NCBI GenBank assembly: GCA_002104945.1
Contig: MCFH01000007.1
Location: 273,501-337,500, forward strand
Length of the DNA: 64,000 bases
From: Piromyces finnis
Lineage: Eukaryota; Neocallimastigomycota; Neocallimastigomycetes; Neocallimastigales; Neocallimastigaceae
Reading direction: 5' to 3'
The notes below the pieces were generated by a model. The model saw only the letters and a list, made by a program, of their open reading frames with translations, had not been told where the DNA came from and searched no databases. The position numbers and the translations under genes were made by a program. This document shows positions 1 to 10,990 of the stretch, one piece after another. Positions within the stretch are counted from its first letter, which is position 1, and every line of letters starts with the position of its first letter.

Positions 1-554
1 TTATTATATATAAATTTATATAGAAAAAGAATAATCCTATATCTGACAAATAAAAATAGTCAAATATTTTATCCAACTAAAACTATTAATTTTAGTGAAT
101 AAAATTACTGTCTTTACAAATAAGATTAAATTAAAAAAAATATGTAAACCATTTTTATACAAAAATGGTATATATTAAATTAATAAATGAATTAAATCGA
201 ATAGATTATAATTAATTTAAATTAATAGAAAAAAAAATTAATATATAAAACATAAAATATCGCTATTACCTTTTTTTTTTTTAAAAAAAAATTATAAATA
301 TATATTTATATTTATATTCATAAAGTTTTTTTTCTAATATAAAATAATTGATATTATTATATATCATTAATTTAATAAGCTTTTTTGTTATTTGATATAA
401 CAGAAAAATTAAGAAAGAATTAAAGAATTAAAAATTCATATAAAAAACATCAATAAATCTTATAAAATAAATAAAATAAAAAACAATAAAAAAATCAAAT
501 AAATAAAATTAATAAATTATAAAAATAAAATAGAAATAATAAAAAAAAATCAAA
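1..554. promoter_or_regulatory. AT-only upstream region of the GH3 gene
   Basis: No coding signal is visible. The stretch is almost entirely A and T, with poly(T) and poly(A) runs near 270-290. It ends in an A-rich leader just before the beta-glucosidase start, as seen before most starts in this window. It presumably holds the promoter and 5' UTR, but I cannot identify a specific site. Confidence 0.45.
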
Positions 555-2870
555 ATGAAATTCAATACTGTTTTATCCACTGTTGCTCTTCTTTGCGCTT
601 CTAAGACCCTTGCTATGACTTGGGAAGAAGCCGACGCTAAAGCCAGAGAATGGGTTGCTGATTTAACTAATGAAGAAAAAATCACACTTACCACTGGTAG
701 AGAAAACATGCAAGGTGTTTGTGTTGGTTCCATTGATCCAATTGAAAGAAAGGGATTCAAGGGTATTTGCCTTCAAGATGGACCAGCTGGTGTTAGATTT
801 GGTAAGGGTACAGCCACCTCATGGCAAGCCTCTATTAACACAGCTGCCACCTTTGATAGAACCTTACTTCGTAAGGTTGGTGAAGCCCAAGGTAACGAAT
901 TCTACCAAAGAGGTATTAACTTTGCACTTGGTCCAGCTATGGGTATTCAACGTGCACCAGCCTCAGGTAGAATTTGGGAAAGTTTTGGTGAAGATCCATT
1001 CTATGTTGCACAATGTGGTCTTGAAGTAGTTAAGGGTATTCAATCACAAGGTGTTGTTGCTACTTCCAAGCACTTCATTGGTAATGACCAAGAAAACAAT
1101 CGTGGATCCTCCACCTCCAACATTCCAGAACAAGCCTTATGGGAAGTCTACATGGAACCATTCTACCGTGCTGTTATTGACGGTGAATCTAACGCTGTTA
1201 TGTCATCCTATAACGCCATTAACGGTACCTACTCCGTCCAAAACGAAAGACTTTTAACCAAGTACTTAAAGGGCAAGCTTGGATTCCAAGGAGCCGTTGT
1301 TTCCGACTGGTGGTCAATTTTCGATGTTGAAAAGAGTTTCAAGGCTGGTATGGATATGAACATGCCAGGTGGTAAGTACTGGGGTCCAGATTACATTGGT
1401 GACAGTTTCTGGGGTGAACACATTCAAGAATGCATTGATGCCGGAATTTTCCCACAAGAAAGATTAGATGATGCCGCATTACGTATCATCCGTACCTTAT
1501 ACAAGGCCGGTCAAATGGAAAACTTCCCAGACGTCAACTTATACGTTGATACTCTTACCGAAGAAAACATTGCTCTCAACAGAAAGGTTGGTGCTGACAG
1601 TAACGTTTTATTAAAGAACGCCGAAGCCATTCTTCCAATTAAGGGCGTCAACAAGATTGCCGTTATTGGTAAGGATTCCATGCCAACCAAGTTCTGTGAA
1701 GATATGAAGTGTTCCGATGGTACTCTTGCTCTTGGTTGGGGTTCAGGTACTACTGATTTCAAGTACATTATTGATCCACTTTCAGCTCTTACTGAAAGAG
1801 CTAAGCAAGACAACATTGAAGTAGTTAGTTACGGTGAAGATGATGCCGAAGGAGGTGCTGAAGCTGCCAAGGACGCTGATTTAGCCATTGTCTTTGTTCA
1901 AGCCGATTCTGGTGAAGAATACATTACTGTTGAAGGTAACGCTGGTGATCGTCTTAACTTAGATTTATGGCACGGTGGTAACGAATTAATTGATGCTGTT
2001 GCCTCAGTTAATGAAAACACCATTGTTGTTATTCACGCTCCAGGACCAGTCAATGTTCCATTCTTAGACAAGGTTAAGGGTGTTGTCTTTGCCGGTATGC
2101 CAGGTCAAGAAACTGGACATGCTATTGCTGATGTTTTATTCGGAGATGTCAACCCATCTGGTCACTTACCATACACTTGGGCTCCACGTGAAGATTACCC
2201 AGCTGATGTTAAGTACGAACCAGAATACCCAGATGGTGGTGAAAAGATGACTGTCTACGACTATAACGAAGGTCTTTTCGTTGGTTACCGTTGGTTCGAC
2301 AAGCAAGGTATTGAACCAACCTTCCCATTCGGTTACGGTTTATCCTACACCGACTTCAAATACGAAAACTTAGAAGGAGATATGGAAGATGATGGTCTCT
2401 ACGTCACTTTAACAGTCACCAACACTGGTGATGTTGCTGGTGCTGCAGTTCCAATGATTTTCCTTTCCTTCCCAGAAGTTGTTAAGGACCATCCAGCTCG
2501 TGTCTTCAAGGGATTCGACAAGGTTATGTTACAACCAGGAGAAAGCCAAGAAGTTACCATCTTCATTGATAACCACGATCTTTCATACTTTGATGTTGAT
2601 GCTATGGAATACGTTAAGCCAGAAGAAGGTAAATACACTATCTACGCTGGTTCTAACGCTAGAGATTTACCACTTAGTACCTCTGTTTTAGCTAACGGTG
2701 AATGTGAATCCGAAAATGAAGTTGATGCTGATATTGATGCTGGTGACAATGAAGACAGTGCTGATGAAGAAGTTGAAGTTGATGCTGAAGTTGATGCTGA
2801 TGACAACGAAGACAGTGCTGATGAAGAAGAAACTGAAGCTCTTAGAAAGAGAGCTTACAAGCTTTACTAA
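555..2870 (+). CDS. Secreted GH3 beta-glucosidase
   Basis: Intronless 771-residue glycoside hydrolase family 3 enzyme, expected to release glucose from cellobiose and short beta-glucans outside the cell. Residues 1-20 form a signal peptide ending TLA. The (beta/alpha)8 domain carries LQDGP (about 73-77), ESFGEDP (142-148), SKHF (171-174) and the nucleophile in VVSDWWS (Asp251). The second domain carries ADSGEEY, where Glu454 is the likely acid/base. A fibronectin III-like domain follows (about 625-715). The C-terminus is an acidic tail with two copies of DNEDSADEE and a basic end. No dockerin or cellulose-binding module is seen, so it is probably a free or wall-associated enzyme. Codons ending in C are far more common than in neighbouring genes, which suggests high expression and possibly transfer origin. 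Beta-xylosidase activity is a less likely alternative. Confidence 0.93.
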   Translation: MKFNTVLSTVALLCASKTLAMTWEEADAKAREWVADLTNEEKITLTTGRENMQGVCVGSIDPIERKGFKGICLQDGPAGVRFGKGTATSWQASINTAATFDRTLLRKVGEAQGNEFYQRGINFALGPAMGIQRAPASGRIWESFGEDPFYVAQCGLEVVKGIQSQGVVATSKHFIGNDQENNRGSSTSNIPEQALWEVYMEPFYRAVIDGESNAVMSSYNAINGTYSVQNERLLTKYLKGKLGFQGAVVSDWWSIFDVEKSFKAGMDMNMPGGKYWGPDYIGDSFWGEHIQECIDAGIFPQERLDDAALRIIRTLYKAGQMENFPDVNLYVDTLTEENIALNRKVGADSNVLLKNAEAILPIKGVNKIAVIGKDSMPTKFCEDMKCSDGTLALGWGSGTTDFKYIIDPLSALTERAKQDNIEVVSYGEDDAEGGAEAAKDADLAIVFVQADSGEEYITVEGNAGDRLNLDLWHGGNELIDAVASVNENTIVVIHAPGPVNVPFLDKVKGVVFAGMPGQETGHAIADVLFGDVNPSGHLPYTWAPREDYPADVKYEPEYPDGGEKMTVYDYNEGLFVGYRWFDKQGIEPTFPFGYGLSYTDFKYENLEGDMEDDGLYVTLTVTNTGDVAGAAVPMIFLSFPEVVKDHPARVFKGFDKVMLQPGESQEVTIFIDNHDLSYFDVDAMEYVKPEEGKYTIYAGSNARDLPLSTSVLANGECESENEVDADIDAGDNEDSADEEVEVDAEVDADDNEDSADEEETEALRKRAYKLY

Positions 2871-3308
2871 GCAATTAAATTATATATAATTTAATAAGTT
2901 ATATAAAAAAAACAAAGAAATAAAAAAATTAATTTATTATAGAGTAAAATTATAAAATTATAAGGTATTATTTAAAATTTAAATATAAATTTAAATAATA
3001 AATATAATTTTATATAAAAATTATAAATTGTAATATTATAATTTATATCAAAAAATATTAAAATAAATCAAAAATAAAATAAAAATATTTAAAATATTAT
3101 ATAGTTCCCAAAATTAATTATGAGATAGATTCTATGTATGGTGTGATTATGGTGTATTTTATATAAAAAATTTAATATTCAACGTACAATCATATATTAT
3201 TAATTTAAAATGAATTAAAATTAATAGTTTTTTATACATTATCCATAAAATTAAAAAATTTTAAAGGAAAAAAATTTCAAAATGAAAAATAATATAACAC
3301 AATTTAAT
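2871..3308. other. AT-rich spacer after the GH3 gene
   Basis: This holds the presumed 3' UTR of the beta-glucosidase and then AT-rich spacer. A slightly GC-richer patch around 3105-3160 matches nothing I recognise. No ORF or RNA gene is supported. Confidence 0.5.
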
Positions 3309-3745
3309 ATTTTAACAAATGGAAAAACTCAAATTGTATTATCTCATACCTTGTCAATTACATCAAAGCTGCTAAATTTGTTGATCCAGTTTGTCCTAAC
3401 TACTGTCCATGTTGCAAGTGTGGTGTTCAAAGTATTAAACATTGGTTATTAGATTGTCCAACATTTAGAGATATCCGTATTAAACATTATGATTCCATAG
3501 TCCAGCTACTAAATTTTTTCAGTCAACGTAATTCCAACAGTCCTATCAATAATAATGAAAATGTTAATATCAGTAGAGATAGTAATAACATTAATAGTAA
3601 TAGTAACAATAGTAATGATAACAATAGTAATAACAATAGTAGTAATAGAAATAATAATATTAGTAATGATATTAGTAATGATAGCAATAGTGAAGATAAT
3701 AATTCTAATTTAGATAGTAATTTAGTTAATAATAGTTTGATTACT
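3309..3745 (+). mobile_element. LINE 3' fragment (zinc-finger/Asn-rich region)
   Basis: Near-identical to the C-terminal part of the LINE reading frame at 7176-9125. It starts with a piece matching about 8050-8100, jumps to about 8365, and continues through the zinc-knuckle region and the AAT/AGT-rich stretch. The matching of separated blocks shows an internal deletion. The CPCC part of the finger is altered (a change turns KSG to KCG), and no long ORF remains. It is a dead copy of the same LINE family. Confidence 0.85.
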
Positions 3746-3894
3746 CTAATGTAGTGATTGTTAATGTGTTATAATTATTATTTTTAGTAAAAAAATAATA
3801 AAATTAGTAATAATATAATAATAATGATCTTATTTCCCCTAGGGAATGTGTCTTCATTTATTTTAATAAAATGAAGTTTCTAAAAGGGCTCTAC

Positions 3895-4063
3895 TCAAGC
3901 TAAAGTTGTTGAACCAGTTTGTCCTAATTACTGTACGTGTTGCAAGAGTGGAGATCAAAGTATTAAGTACTGATTATTAGATTGTCCAACATTTAGAGAT
4001 ATCCGTATTAAACATTACAATTCCATAGTCCAACTATTGAATTTTTTCAGTCAACGTAGTTCT
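3895..4063 (+). mobile_element. Short LINE 3' fragment
   Basis: A second, more diverged scrap of the LINE zinc-knuckle segment, matching about 8370-8535. It contains an in-frame stop where the full copy has the tryptophan after KH in the finger. It ends in the segment that precedes the Asn-rich tract. Together with the fragment just upstream it makes a small cluster of 3' LINE pieces immediately before the long copy. Confidence 0.8.
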
Positions 4064-4582
4064 AATTATTTAATTAGAAGAGTAATACATTCTGTTGCTG
4101 TATTTTTTCTTTTATTCATGTATTCATGTAGTACTACTCTTCTCTTGTAAGAATCCAATGTAGTCAACTTTAGCATTTGCATTTTATTTTTATATTCATG
4201 TAGCTATTGTTGTATTATTTCTTGTAAGAGATTGATTCACTCTACTTCATGTAAAAATACTATTCACAAGCTTTCTGGTGTCGACATTCTTGATTTAAAT
4301 TTTTTTTACCAATTTAAATATTTAATGAAAAGTAAAGTCAAATAATTTTAGTGTCAAAAAGCGAATCGAATTTACTAACAACAAACCAAAACTAGAATTT
4401 TTAAAGAAAATTTACAACTAGAATTCAAAAAAAGGAAACTTTAAACAAAGCATCGTAACAATTTTTGTACTATCCAGTACTTTTAAGAAGAGAGAGACAG
4501 ATTTTTTTCCATATACGTTATATTTATAATTTTTATTAGTATTTATTTTATATTCAATATTTTTTAATTAGAATTAATTATC
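4064..4582 (+). other. Probable LINE 5' leader
   Basis: Sequence between the small LINE scraps and the first LINE ORF. It contains several copies of a TATTCATGTA-like word (4115-4200), a short palindrome near 4065, and higher GC than true intergenic DNA here. It is plausibly the 5' UTR/internal promoter of the LINE. The other copy in this window is 5' truncated, so the true element start cannot be fixed. Confidence 0.4.
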
Positions 4583-5488
4583 ATGTCAGTCCTTTATATT
4601 AAAGATAAGAATTATATCAGACGTGGTACCCGGTCTTATGGTATCCCCTTAGATGATATTCGCTCCTTCTTTATCCGTGGTATTCGATCATGGTCAGTTA
4701 ATATGCTATGGGAAAAACTCGAGGTTATTCTAGAAGATGAATTTAATTCAGTTAATAGTGTTAAATATTTTCAGACTCTCAATGATTACTTTTTCTTAGT
4801 CAAGGTTCATGGTTCATCGAAAGATTGTATTAAAATCTTACACATGTTAAAGAAGAAACTTTCAGTTACCTCAATTTCCTTTTCAGCTCGTAGTAGAAGG
4901 AATCACAAATACACTTTTTCCACACTCAAACGTAAAATTATAGTTTCCAATAAACGTCAACAATCAATTCAACAATCAATTCAACAATCAGTTCAACAAT
5001 CTCATCAACAATCCGATCTTCAACAAGATCTTCAACAAGTTTCCCATCATGAAAATATTCCAGATCTACAGCAAACACAATTTCAATCTCAACACTCAAC
5101 AATTAATTCTAATAATTCTATCAAATCTGATAACAGTTCAATAGTTGATAGTTCTTCAGTTTCACAGCCATCTAGTAATAGTTCTTCTTATTCCTCTGAT
5201 GCATCATCCATTAATAATGATGACTTTAAAAATAGTAATAATAGCAACGATTCTTCCTCATCCAACAAGCCTGATACTTTTCTTTTTGTCTTAGTTGGAA
5301 CACCAATGGGTGGAATTACGAAAAGAGAGATAGTATTAGCTATTTCACAGCTATTTTCAAACCATTATTTTTATGTTTCCAAGAAACTGGTAATGGTTCT
5401 GGTTCGAATACAGATTATCCTTGTCGTGTTACTTTACGAAACTATAGACATTTTTTCAAGAAAGCTGATGAATCAATTCCTGGAATGA
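4583..5488 (+). pseudogene. LINE ORF1-like region running into endonuclease start
   Basis: 301 codons. The first ~110 residues have no recognised fold but resemble a short RNA-binding-like module. Next come a Gln-rich repeat built on QQSIQQS and a Ser/Asn-rich linker. At about residue 235 the frame reaches VGTPMGGITKRE, which looks like the start of an endonuclease domain. After 5350 the sense of the domain continues in a different frame (LFLCFQETG from about 5365), so the last ~40 residues here are probably out of frame. There is no stop between the linker and the endonuclease start, which suggests that the intact element may encode one long polyprotein. Confidence 0.7.
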
Positions 5489-7158
5489 GAGGTTTATATT
5501 TAGGTTTTCACAATTCGTGTCAAGCCTCACTTGAAAACTTCTCTGGAAAGTATATTATTTCTATTTATACTTTTAGTCTCTGGAATAGATTCAAATGCTC
5601 GATTGGAAATATTTATATGCCTCATAGTCATCACAACATCTATGTTGATCATGCAAAGTTAGAAGTTCGCTTGTGGTTACAAACTCATTCATCCCATTCA
5701 TCGATTCTCGTTGGTGATTTTAATATGTTTAAAGTAAAATTATCCAACTGGTTATCAACTAATGGATTAGGAGATTGGGAAATTCTTCCTCTTAGAGGGT
5801 CTACTATCTCTTGGACTCGAGGTGATCAATCTTCCGACATTGACCATGCTCTTATCAATTCGAAGATGAAAGATCTTATTCACTCAGGATCATTTATAAA
5901 TAATTTTTATCCTGTATCAGACCATAAGCCACTTCTTATTAATGGTAAAATTATTCCTATGGAAGATTTTTCTAATGACTTTAATGTTCCTAAGAAAATT
6001 CTGAAATGGAATAGATTAAAATGTATTGAGGAAAAGGAATCTATTCTCAGTCATAATAAATTCCAAATTCTTTCAGCAAAATTCAACGATCCTAATGTTT
6101 CTACAGATGAACTTTCCAAAGAATTTACTTCAACTGCTTTTTCAATTGCAGACGAGCTCAGTATTACCTCAGCAAATAATGTTATAAAGTCTTCATTTCA
6201 TATTTCACAACAAATTTTTAATCTTCAAAAAATCGAAATGAAGTTGTATAAGAGATTTAAAAAAGAAAGAATTTATGATATAGATGAATTTATTAAAAGG
6301 GTTAAAATCTACCGTAAGCTCATCGATTACATCCACAAAAGATGTAATGAATTTAGGAAACAAGAATATCTTCGTTGGATTAAAACAGGATGTGAGTATA
6401 TGAAGAGTCATAATCCTAAGAAGGCCTGGAAATGGATCAAGAAAACTGCAAAAATTGGAAAAGATACTTTCTTTATTGCTCAACCAATTAAAAATAAAAA
6501 TGGAGAATTAGTTGTTGCTACGGAAGAACAACTAGAAGTGTGGCATGATCATTTCGAAAAGCTTGCATCAGATCCAAGTGGTGTAAGTCTTGATTTGGAG
6601 CATTGGTATGAAGAACCAACGAATAAACGTTTTTCACTTCCTATGCTTGATGAGTGGGATATCAACCAAGATGTTAGTATTGATGAAGTCAAGTCAGCTA
6701 TCCTCTCTACTCCAAATTATAAAGCATCAGGTCCGGATGGTATTCCAATTGAATTTTACAAAGCATTAATTCCATCAAGTAATGGTTCTAATAATGCTAC
6801 AGATAATAATTCTTCTGGCAATACCACTTCAGATAATGATGCTCATGGTTTAAATTTTATTCTTAAATTATTCAACCGTATTTGGGATGGAGACTTTCCC
6901 AGCTCTTGGAATGAATCCAGTATTGTTTCTATTCCTAAGAAGGGAGATTTGACAGATTGTGATAACTATCGAGGTATATCACTTATCAATAATGGTATTA
7001 AATTGATTTCCAAAATTGTCACCACTAGAATCTCAGAATATGGTCTTGAGAATAGTTTCATTGTTTCATTAGACCTGAACAATTTGGTTTTCGAAAAAAG
7101 GAAGAAAGTATTAGTCTTTTCATTTCAATCCAAGAAATATGCCGTAGACGTCAATTAG
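5485..7158 (+). pseudogene. LINE endonuclease and N-terminal reverse transcriptase
   Basis: 557 codons in the visible ORF. The true domain starts upstream of the first Met, with an LCFQETG motif at about 5371. The APE-type endonuclease shows VGDFNM and SDHKPL. It is followed by a basic connector and then early RT blocks: KASGPDGIPIEFYK, IPKKGDLTDCDNYRGISL and ISKIV. At about 7068 the meaning shifts to another frame, and the last ~30 residues of this ORF are out-of-frame noise. The shift separates the early RT motifs from the catalytic block in the next ORF, so this copy is unlikely to be active. Confidence 0.85.
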
Positions 7159-7175
7159 ATAATAAAGAGGCATAT

Positions 7176-9125
7176 TTGGCCTTTTTAGATCTCAGGAAAG
7201 CATACGATTCAGTCCCAATTGGTAATATTCTCCATAAATTAGATTGTTTAGGAATCCGAGGTAAGAGTTTACAATTTATCAAAAATTTATATTTAACATC
7301 TAAGGCTAATGTCAAATTAGATGGACAATTCTCGAAATCTTTTGATGTGAAGAAAGGAGTCCGTCAAGGATGCCCACTTTCTCCTATTCTCTTTAATCTC
7401 TTTATTAATGATATATTTAAAGAGTGCGAAGATCTTGGAGTCAGTTTAGGTGACACTCGATGCTGTGGTGGACTTTTTGCAGATGATATAGTTATTTGTG
7501 CTCCAACAAGAGGATGCTTAAAAAAGATGTTTAGAAGAGTTAATGAATGGGCATTGTATAATAAAATGGAATTTGGTATTCAGAAATGTTCAACGATGGT
7601 GATTCGTCCTGAATCAATAGAAAATCAGAACAAGAGAGATCCAACATTTTACTTAGCAGGACAACCCATTCCAACTACTGATTGCTATACTTATCTTGGT
7701 GTTCCATTTGATAAGAATTTGTCCCTTAAACCAGTAATTAAAGCTCTTAATAGCAAGGTTTTGAAAGGACTTTTCTCAGTTAGTAAATTCTTAAGAAATC
7801 CTAATATTCCTATTCCTTTCAAAAAGCTAGTACTTAACTCACAAGTGATTAGCAGAGTTTCATACTTTGCACCATTACTTGGATCCAACAAAGCTAGGTC
7901 TAGGATTGCTCAGAAGCATGTTAACAAAGGAATACGATGGGTTGCGGAAGTTCATAAAGCTGTATCGTTTATATCTTTATATTCTATCTCAAAAGATTTG
8001 AATATTCCTCCATTGTCAGCCAAATGTGCGTTAGCTCAGGTTAGATGTTTTAACAAATGGAAAAACTCGAATTGTATTATCTCACACCTTGTCAATTACA
8101 TTCATAAATTTAGAAAATACACATGGTGCAAATCAAGTAGGACACTTGATAAAAAATTAAAGAAACATGGAGATGTTAAAACAGTTAAAAATTTTTATTG
8201 GAAAGATCTCAAAGGGAATTCAATCAAAGCGCAATATTATGATGATAATAAATTTATTGAAACTAAAGATTTTATCAAATTATGTTATGAATACTCAGAG
8301 TTTGCCTATGGCTTCTACTGGCTATTGAAAGCAAGAAGCGGATACAAGTTGGATGCTAGAGTTGCCAAAGCTGCTAACTTTGTTGATCCAGTTTGTCCTA
8401 ACTACTGTCCATGTTGCAAGAGTGGTGTTCAAAGTATTAAACATTGGTTATTAGATTGTCCAACATTTAGAGATATCCGTATTAAACATTATGATTCCAT
8501 AGTCAAGCTATTAAATTTTTTCAGTCAACGTAATTCCAACAGTCCTATCAATAATAATGAAAATGTTAATATCAGTAGAGATAGCAATAACAGTAATAGT
8601 AATAGTAACAATAGTAGTAATAATAATAACAATAGTAATAGTAACAATAGTAATAATAACAATAATAATAATAACAATAATAGTAGTAGAAATAATAATA
8701 TTAGTAATGATATTAGTAATGATAGCAATAGTGAAGATAATAATTCTAATTTAGATAGTAATTTAGTTAATAATAGTAATAGTTCTAATAATCCGGTGAA
8801 TATTAATATGTATGATTATTCTAGTGTGTGCAGTAAAATATTTAAATTCCTTCTTGGGGGAAGAAGTTTTAACAATATCAATTACAATTCAAGGGAATGG
8901 AAAGAACTTTGCAAGTGTCAGATTCAATCTGGTACTAATGAAGGAACACCATTCTTGACGGTAACCGCGGAACTTCTAACCAAAATCATGCCTTTTGATA
9001 TTGGCCAGCAATGGTCAATGTTCAAAAGGTTTGAAGCAACATCCAAGAGCGTCAATGTTGAAGAAACAGTAAGACAGGCCAGGAGGGCCAGCGCAACCAA
9101 TGGAGATCATAATTTTGTCCCATGA
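7176..9125 (+). pseudogene. LINE reverse transcriptase catalytic part, zinc knuckle, Asn-rich tail
   Basis: 649 codons. It shows AFLDLRKAYDSV, GVRQGCPLSPILF and the catalytic FADD (in GLFADDIVI), followed by the thumb region. A CPNYCPCCKSG...HWLLDC finger lies near residues 405-430, then a long Asn/Ser tract (about 465-530). The conserved C-terminal segment ends RASATNGDHNFVP. In-frame sequence upstream of this Met continues back to about 7068, so the first Met is not a real start. The Asn tract lies between two conserved blocks and varies among copies. Confidence 0.88.
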
Positions 9126-9390
9126 TAAAATTTTGATCTTTGACTCGGTGTCCCATTGGAAGTCAAATACAATTATTATACTTTAGTATAATAGTGGCTT
9201 TCTTATTTTAATTAAAATTACTAGAATACATTATACCCAATTTTTATTCATTTGTGTTTATTTAAACATATTTTTTTTATTTTTATTTTTTATTTTTAAT
9301 TTTTTTATTACATGTATTTTAATTTTAATTAAATTAATAATAAAGTTTTAAATATTTGATGCCGTTAAAAAAAAAAAAAAAAAAAAAAAA

Positions 9391-9500
9391 CGTAGTTCTA
9401 ATAGTACTATCAATAATAATGAAAATGTTTATATCAGTAGAGATAGCAATAATATTAATAGTAATAGTAACAATAATAATAGTAAATAATATTAATAATA
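9391..9500 (+). mobile_element. LINE fragment abutting the poly(A) tail
   Basis: Directly after the poly(A) run, the sequence matches the segment just upstream of and into the Asn-rich tract of the LINE (about 8529-8620). It is therefore a piece of another copy, fused to the tail of the long element. It could be a target into which the long copy inserted, or a product of template switching. Confidence 0.75.
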
Positions 9501-9599
9501 AAAATGAAAATATTTTTAAAATTAAAAAATCAATTAATTTAAACATTGAATTAAAAACCGATGATATGTTAATAATGAAAATGATAATAATAATAATGT

Positions 9600-10990
9600 C
9601 AATATAAATATTCAAACACTGATGGATGAAAATAAATTTAAATCAAGTTCAAAAAGAAAATGTTTAATTATCAATGAAATCAATTTTTTAAAACAATGTG
9701 ATTCAAAATATTATAATATAATTATTAAATTTGTTCTCTTCCTAATATATAAAAAAATAATACAATCATTCCATCCACTAAAAGAAAATACTTAGATTTT
9801 TATAATAATTCATTATTTACTGAAGAAAAAAAAATAAAATAATAATTATGAAATTAACAATATACCATTAAAGAGACATAATTGTACTTTATTAAAAAAT
9901 CTAAAAAAAATTAATTTTAGTAAAAATGATATTGATAATCGTATGTATAATAATATTATTAATACTCCATCTTCTTATACAAGACAAATAATGATAAATG
10001 GATTACGGAAATCACAATTTGGTAAAACTCCAATTACTACAAACTGGATATTTATCATTATTTAAGATATTTATGGAAATATTGATGCATATAAATTAAT
10101 ATTTGTTGTTCGTGGCTTTAATCAAAGTCAAGATACTGGTTATGATCCAACTTTTTCCTTTACCCTAAACTTAGATAGCCTCAAATTAATTAATTTTGGG
10201 TCATATTTTTAAAACTTCAGTATATACACTATCATTTCTCCTGGTAATTCATAACATGGTGATGATTATTGACTTAATAAAACCTTTTATATGTAATGAC
10301 TCAAAACATTTTGGCTTCCTGAAAATCTTTTCTAAAAAATATTAAATTTATATAGTAGCAATTCGCAATTCGAATCTTATATTTTTATGAAAAGAGAGGG
10401 GAGTATATTATATATATTATTGGACTCTATGTAGACGATTTAATAATTTCGAGTTTGAACTATGAAATAAAGTGGATAATAAAAGAATAAAAAAAATATT
10501 GATGAGTCAAAATGTGAATCAATAACTTTTGAAAAGCATAAAACATATTCTATTTCACTATAACAATTTATAAATAATATATTATCAAAATTTAATGTTA
10601 CAAATACTAAAGAGATACTTTTTTCACATGTAAAAATACTATAAATGAAAATAAAACTCATTTTATAAAACAATATACGAAGATGTAATTAACTCATTAA
10701 TTTATTTGGCGAATTTCACATGATTTGCCGTATTACTTTAAGTAAGAAAAAAAAAAACAGAAATTTAGAAAATCCTACAATAAGTAACAAGTAACTGAAT
10801 AAGTATATTCTCTTTATTTAAGTATTTAAAAAAAAGCATTACAAAATCACCTATAAAAAATAGGTATAATTCAAGGACATTTTGATTTCGATTATAATTA
10901 TGGAAGAAATGAAATGATAAAAAATCAATGTCAGGAACAGAAATGTTATTTTTGTAGAACAAGTTATCTAGCAGTTTTTGACCTAAAATT
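9600..10990 (+). mobile_element. Decayed Ty1/copia retrotransposon pol
   Basis: The reading frame is broken by stops and shifts, but ordered copia reverse transcriptase landmarks remain. YGNIDAYK and VVRGFNQSQDTGYDPTF lie at about 10070-10155, the catalytic LYVDDLIIS at about 10425-10450, and NSLIYLANFT followed by a stop at about 10690-10725. ENPTIS follows at about 10770. Order and spacing match the RVT_2 family. No LTRs or integrase could be recognised around it. It lies downstream of LINE fragments, so this is an old nested transposon region. Confidence 0.8.

Larger units (their letters stand above)
4583..9390 (+). mobile_element. Near-full-length LINE (non-LTR retrotransposon), frameshifted
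   Basis: A non-LTR retrotransposon with an ORF1-like region, an APE-type endonuclease, a reverse transcriptase, a C-terminal zinc knuckle, an Asn-rich linker and a 3' UTR. It ends in a run of more than 20 A at 9366-9390. Its protein region is split into three frames by shifts at about 5330-5370 and about 7068. RT sequence resumes in another frame with EQFGFR just before the visible third ORF. No RNase H domain is obvious. The clade cannot be assigned by eye. Related fragments lie at 3309, 3895, 9391 and 26175. Confidence 0.93.

Noticed and set aside
5340-5380. Programmed -1 frameshift in the LINE
   Set aside because: No slippery heptamer in the right phase is present, and a second shift near 7068 breaks the RT core, so mutational decay of this copy is simpler.
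8525-8728. Poly-Leu and poly-Ile ORFs over the Asn-rich tract
   Set aside because: These are other-frame shadows of the AAT/AGT repeat in the LINE.
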